64,000 nucleotides of DNA. Source: Euonymus europaeus (lineage: Eukaryota > Streptophyta > Magnoliopsida > Celastrales > Celastraceae). Position numbers and translations under genes: made by a program. The notes below the pieces were generated by a model that worked only from the letters and a program-made list of their open reading frames with translations, was not told where the DNA came from and did no database searches. Position 1 is the first letter of the stretch, and every line of letters starts with the position of its first letter. The DNA lies in assembly GCA_963580455.1 (NCBI GenBank), contig OY756970.1, positions 992,001 to 1,056,000 on the forward strand, given 5' to 3'. Shown here in pieces: positions 60,044 to 64,000 of this stretch.

Positions 60044-63000
60044 TTCAAAACTCGGAGTCAACGGATATTCATAAAACCGTTTACGTAAAGAAACCACATT
60101 TCGCGGCTAACTAGGTGAAACGAGACCTACTAGCCACGAGTTCTGAAATCAAAATCCGAAACTTTAGGATTGTAGAGCTCGAAAAGTAGTTTGAAATCAA
60201 GATAAAAATCACCGAATTCAGAACTCGGAGTCAACAGATATTCATAAAACCGTTTACGTAAAGAAACCACATTTCGCGCCTAACTAGGTGAAACGAGACC
60301 TACTAGCCACGAGTTCTGAAATCAAAATCCGAAATATCAGGATTGTAGAGCTCGCAAAGTAGTGTGAAATCAAGCTAAAAATCACCGAATTCAGAACTCG
60401 GAGTCAACGGATATTCATAAAATCGTTTACGTAAGGAAACCACATTTCGCGGCAAACTAGGTGAAACGAGACCTACTAGCCACGAGTTCTGAAATCAAAA
60501 TCCGAAACTTTAGGATTGTAGATCTCGAAAAGTAGTGTGAAATAAAGCTAAAAATCACCGAATTCAGAACTCGGAGTCAACAGATATTCATAAAACCGTT
60601 TACGTAAAGAAACCACATTTCGCGCCTAACTAGGTGAAACGAGACCTACTAGCCACGAGTTCTGAAATCAAAATCCGAAATATCGGGATTGTAGAGCTCG
60701 CAAGGTAGTGTGAAATCAAGCTAAAAATCACCGAATTCAGAACTCGGAGTCAACGGATATTCATAAAATCGTTTACGTAAAGAAACCACATTTCGCGGCT
60801 AACTAGGTGAAACGAGACCTACTTGCCACGAGTTCTAAAATCAAAATCCGAAACTCCAGGATTGTAGAGCTCGAAAAGTAGTGTGAAATCAAGCTAAAAA
60901 TCACCGAATTCAGAACTCGGAGTCAACGGATATTCATAAAACCGTTTACGTAAAGAAACCACATTTCGCGGCTAACTAGGTGAAACTAGACCTACTAGCC
61001 ACGAGTTCTGAAATAAAAATCCGAAACTCCAGGATTGTAGAGCTCGAAAGTTAGTGTGAAATCAAGGTAAAAATCACCCAATTCAGAACTCGGAGTCAAC
61101 GGATATTCATAAAACCGTTTACGTAAAGAAACCACATTTCGCGGCTAACTAGGTGAAACGAGACCTACTAGCCACGAGTTCTGAAATCAAAATCCGAAAC
61201 TCCAGGATTGTAGAGCTCGAAAAGTAGTGCGAAATCATGATAAAAATCACCGAATTCAGAACTCGGAGTCAACGGATATTCATAAAACCGTTTACGTAAA
61301 GAAACCACATTTCGCGCCTAACTATGTGAAACGAGACCTACTAGCCACGAGTTCTGAAATCAAAATCTGAAATGCTAGGATTGTAGCTCTCGAAAAGTAG
61401 TGTGAAATCAAGCTAAAAATCACCGAATTCAGAACTCGGAGTCAATGGATATTCATAAAACCGTTTACGTAAAGAAACCACATTTCGCTCCTAATTAGGT
61501 GAAACGAGACCTACTAGCCACGAGTTCTAAAATCAAAATCTGAAACGCCAGGATTTTAGATCTCGAAAAGTAGTGTGAAATCAAGCTAAAAATCACCGAA
61601 TTCAAAACTCGGAGTCAACGGATATTCATAAAACCGTTTACGTAAAGAAACCACATTTCGCGGCTAACTAGGTGAAACGAGACCTACTAGCCACGAGTTC
61701 TGAAATCAAAATCCGAAACTTTAGGATTGTAGAGCTCGAAAAGTAGTTTGAAATCAAGATAAAAATCACCGAATTCAGAACTCGGAGTCAACAGATATTC
61801 ATAAAACCGTTTACGTAAAGAAACCACATTTCGCGCCTAACTAGGTGAAACGAGACCTACAAGCCACGAGTTCTGAAATCAAAATCCGAAATATCAGGAT
61901 TGTAGAGCTCGCAAAGTAGTGTGAAATCAAGCTAAAAATCACCGAATTCAGAACTCGGAGTCAACGGATATTCATAAAATCGTTTACGTAAGGAAACCAC
62001 ATTTCGCGGCAAACTAGGTGAAACGAGACCTACTAGCCACGAGTTCTGAAATCAAAATCCGAAACTCCAGGATTGTAGAGCTCGAAAACTAGTGTGAAAT
62101 CAAGCTAAAAATCACCGAATTCAGAACTCGGAGTCAACGGATATTCATAAAACCGTTTACGTAAAGAAACCACATTTCGCGCCTAACTATGTGAAACGAG
62201 ACCTACTAGCCACAAGTTCTGAAATCAAAGTCTGAAATGCCAGGATTGTAGATCTCGAAAAGTAGTGTGAAATCAAGCTAAAAATCACCGAATTCAGAAC
62301 TCGGAGTCAATGGATATTCATAAAACCGTTTACGTAAAGAAACCACATTTCGCGCCTAATTAGGTGAAACGAGACCTACTAGCCACGAGTTCTGAAATCA
62401 AAATTCGAAACTTTAGGATTGTAGAGCTCGAAAATTAGTTTGAAATCAAGCTAAAAATCACCGAATTCAGAACTCGGAGTCAACAGATATTCATAAAACC
62501 GTTTACGTAAAGAAACCACATTTCGCGCCTAACTAGGTGAAACGAGACCTGCTAGCCACGAGTTCTGAAATCAAAATCCGAAATATCAGGATTGTAGAGC
62601 TCGCAAAGTAGTGTGAAATCAAGCTAAAAATCACCGAATTCAGAACTCGGAGTCAACGGATATTCATAAAATCGCTTACGTAAAGAAACCACATTTCGCG
62701 GCAAACTAGGTGAAACGAGACCTAGTAGCCACGAGTTCTGAAATCAAAATCCGAAACTCCAGGATTGTAGAGCTCGAAAAGTAGTGGGAAATCAAGCTAA
62801 AAATCACCGAATTCAGAACTCGGAGTCAACGGATATTCATAAAACCGTTTACGTAAAGAAACCACATTTCGCGGCTAACTAGGTGAAACGAGACTTACTA
62901 GCCACGAGTTCTGAAATAAAAATCCGAAATTCCAGGATTGTAGAGCTCGAAAGTTAGTGTGAAATTAAGGTAAAAATCACCCAATTCAGAACTCGGAGTC

Positions 63001-64000
63001 AACGGATATTCATAAAACCGTTTACGTAAAGAAACCACATTTCGCGGCTAACTAGGTGAAACGAGACCTACTAGCCACGAGTTCTGAAATCAAAATCCGA
63101 AACTCCAGGATTGTAGAGCTCGAAAATTAGTGTGAAATCAAGCCAAAAATCACCGAATTCAGAACTCGGAGTCAACGGATATTCATAAAACCGTTTACGT
63201 AAAGAAACCACATTTCGCGCCTAACTAGGTGAAACGAGACCTACTAGCCACGAGTTCTGAAATCAAAATCCGAAATATCGGGATTGTAGAGCTCGCAAGG
63301 TAGTGTGAAATCAAGCTAAAAATCACCGAATTCAGAACTCGGAGTCAACGGATATTCATAAAATCGTTTACGTAAAGAAACCACATTTCGCGGCTAACTA
63401 GGTGAAACGAGACCTACTTGCCACGAGTTCTAAAATCAAAATCCGAAACTCCAGGATTGTAGAGCTCGAAAAGTAGTGTGAAATCAAGCTAAAAATCACC
63501 GAATTCAGAACTCGGAGTCAACGGATATTCATAAAACCGTTTACGTAAAGAAACCACATTTCGCGGCTAACTAGGTGAAACTAGACCTACTAGCCACGAG
63601 TTCTGAAATAAAAATCCGAAACTCCAGGATTGTAGAGCTCGAAAGTTAGTGTGAAATCAAGGTAAAAATCACCCAATTCAGAACTCGGAGTCAACGGATA
63701 TTCATAAAACCGTTTACGTAAAGAAACCACATTTCGCGGCTAACTAGGTGAAACGAGACCTACTAGCCACGAGTTCTGAAATCAAAATCCGAAACTCCAG
63801 GATTGTAGAGCTCGAAAAGTAGTGCGAAATCATGATAAAAATCACCGAATTCAGAACTCGGAGTCAACGGATATTCATAAAACCGTTTACGTAAAGAAAC
63901 CACATTTCGCGCCTAACTATGTGAAACGAGACCTACTAGCCACGAGTTCTGAAATCAAAATCTGAAATGCTAGGATTGTAGCTCTCGAAAAGTAGTGTGA
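59179..64000 (+). repeat. 40-monomer (6920 bp) duplication, right copy, cut by the window end
   Basis: Counterpart of 52259-57080, still matching at the last base, so the true right boundary lies outside the window. Private differences are few: the left copy has CGTAAATAAACC near 54205, GAGTCCTACT near 54587, ATTCAAAAAACCG near 54705 and AAGAAGTTTG near 54821, where this copy has the usual bases; this copy has CTACAAGCC near 61858 where the left has CTACTAGCC. Confidence 0.92.
63850..64000 (+). repeat. Partial monomer at the right edge (151 bp)
   Basis: The 370th monomer begins at 63850 and is cut by the window end after GTAGTGTGA. It is the GCTAGGATTGTAGCTCTCG type, with GCTA at 63969. The array therefore continues beyond the window; the left edge likewise opens inside the array, in HOR order that fits a continuation. 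Confidence 0.95.

Larger units (their letters stand above)
1..64000 (+). repeat. Satellite DNA array, ~173-bp monomer, about 370 copies
   Basis: The window is a single head-to-tail array. The landmark TTCAGAACTCG recurs at 1, 175, 348, 521, 694 and so on to 63850, stepping by 173 bp or, where a one-base insertion is present, 174 bp. All copies face the same way. No interruption, inverted block, transposon or unique sequence was found at any position, so every stretch over 300 bp is accounted for by this repeat. Neighbouring monomers differ by several to about 20 substitutions, whereas monomers one HOR period apart are nearly identical. Consensus composition is about 38% A, 21% T, 21% C and 20% G on this strand. 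Such arrays typically form plant or animal centromeric or pericentromeric heterochromatin. That location is an inference; I do not recognise the family, and the Rhynchospora Tyba satellite (about 172 bp) is only a length comparison, not a match I can confirm. Confidence 0.98.

Noticed and set aside
1..64000. Protein-coding ORFs on either strand
   Set aside because: The monomer carries several conserved stop triplets on each strand, and 173 is not a multiple of 3, so any fixed stop meets every reading frame once per three monomers (519 bp). Open frames are therefore short, and they repeat with the satellite. No domain, start context or codon bias is visible.
1..64000. CRISPR array
   Set aside because: The repeats are regular, but there are no unique spacers: the whole 173-bp unit repeats, and the variable part is only point substitutions.

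Overview
The whole 64 kb window is one uninterrupted tandem satellite array. A monomer of about 173 bp repeats head to tail, always in the same orientation, from the first base to the last. I count 369 complete monomers plus a 151-bp partial one starting at 63850. I see no gene, RNA gene, transposon insertion, CRISPR array, origin or unique spacer. A monomer of roughly nucleosome-plus-linker length, hundreds of copies, nested higher-order repeats (HORs) and no mobile-element insertions all point to a eukaryotic (peri)centromeric satellite. A plant is my best guess from monomer length and array style, but I do not recognise the family and cannot name a species. The consensus is about 41% G+C, with far more A than T on the + strand.

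Monomer layout, counting from TTCAGAACTCG as base 1: an 11-bp arm TTCAGAACTCG (1-11); AGTCAACGGATATT; an indel-prone spot (about 30-36); the palindrome TTTACGTAAA (37-46); a CpG-rich ATTTCGCG block (about 55-62); TAGGT-8 nt-ACCTA (about 70-87); the inverse arm CGAGTTCTGAA (94-104); the most variable stretch (about 108-125); GAGCTC (about 132-137); and a conserved tail (about 149-173). Length is very stable. I find 20 single-base indels in the window (16 insertions, 4 deletions), and their net of +12 accounts exactly for the start of the last monomer.

Layout by block. (I) 1-9520: an 8-monomer HOR of 1385 bp, with two units expanded to 13 monomers. (II) 9521-16613: patchwork with copies displaced by 5, 19 and 24 monomers. 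(III) 16614-23536: mostly a second copy of block I, displaced by 14,016 bp. (IV) 23537-26308: transition with a 3-monomer HOR. (V) 26309-30116: two abutting 11-monomer units of 1904 bp. (VI) 30117-37954: two copies of about 3 kb, 23 monomers (3979 bp) apart. (VII) 37955-46203: HOR modules of 8, 9, 11, 8 and 6 monomers. (VIII) 46204-52258: duplications displaced by 20/21 and 22 monomers. (IX) 52259-64000: a 40-monomer (6920 bp) duplication that runs off the right edge, with an extra 8-monomer tandem expansion between its copies.

The window reads as a record of satellite turnover: repeated segmental duplications at whole-monomer offsets on several scales, with mosaic patches that look like gene conversion or repeated unequal exchange. 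The features of most interest are the internal dyad symmetry, the retained CpG content, the two 13-monomer units with different breakpoints, the single-monomer duplication near 47.2-47.6 kb, and the mosaic 6.4-kb duplication. All alignments were made by eye from shared variants; percent identities were not computed.
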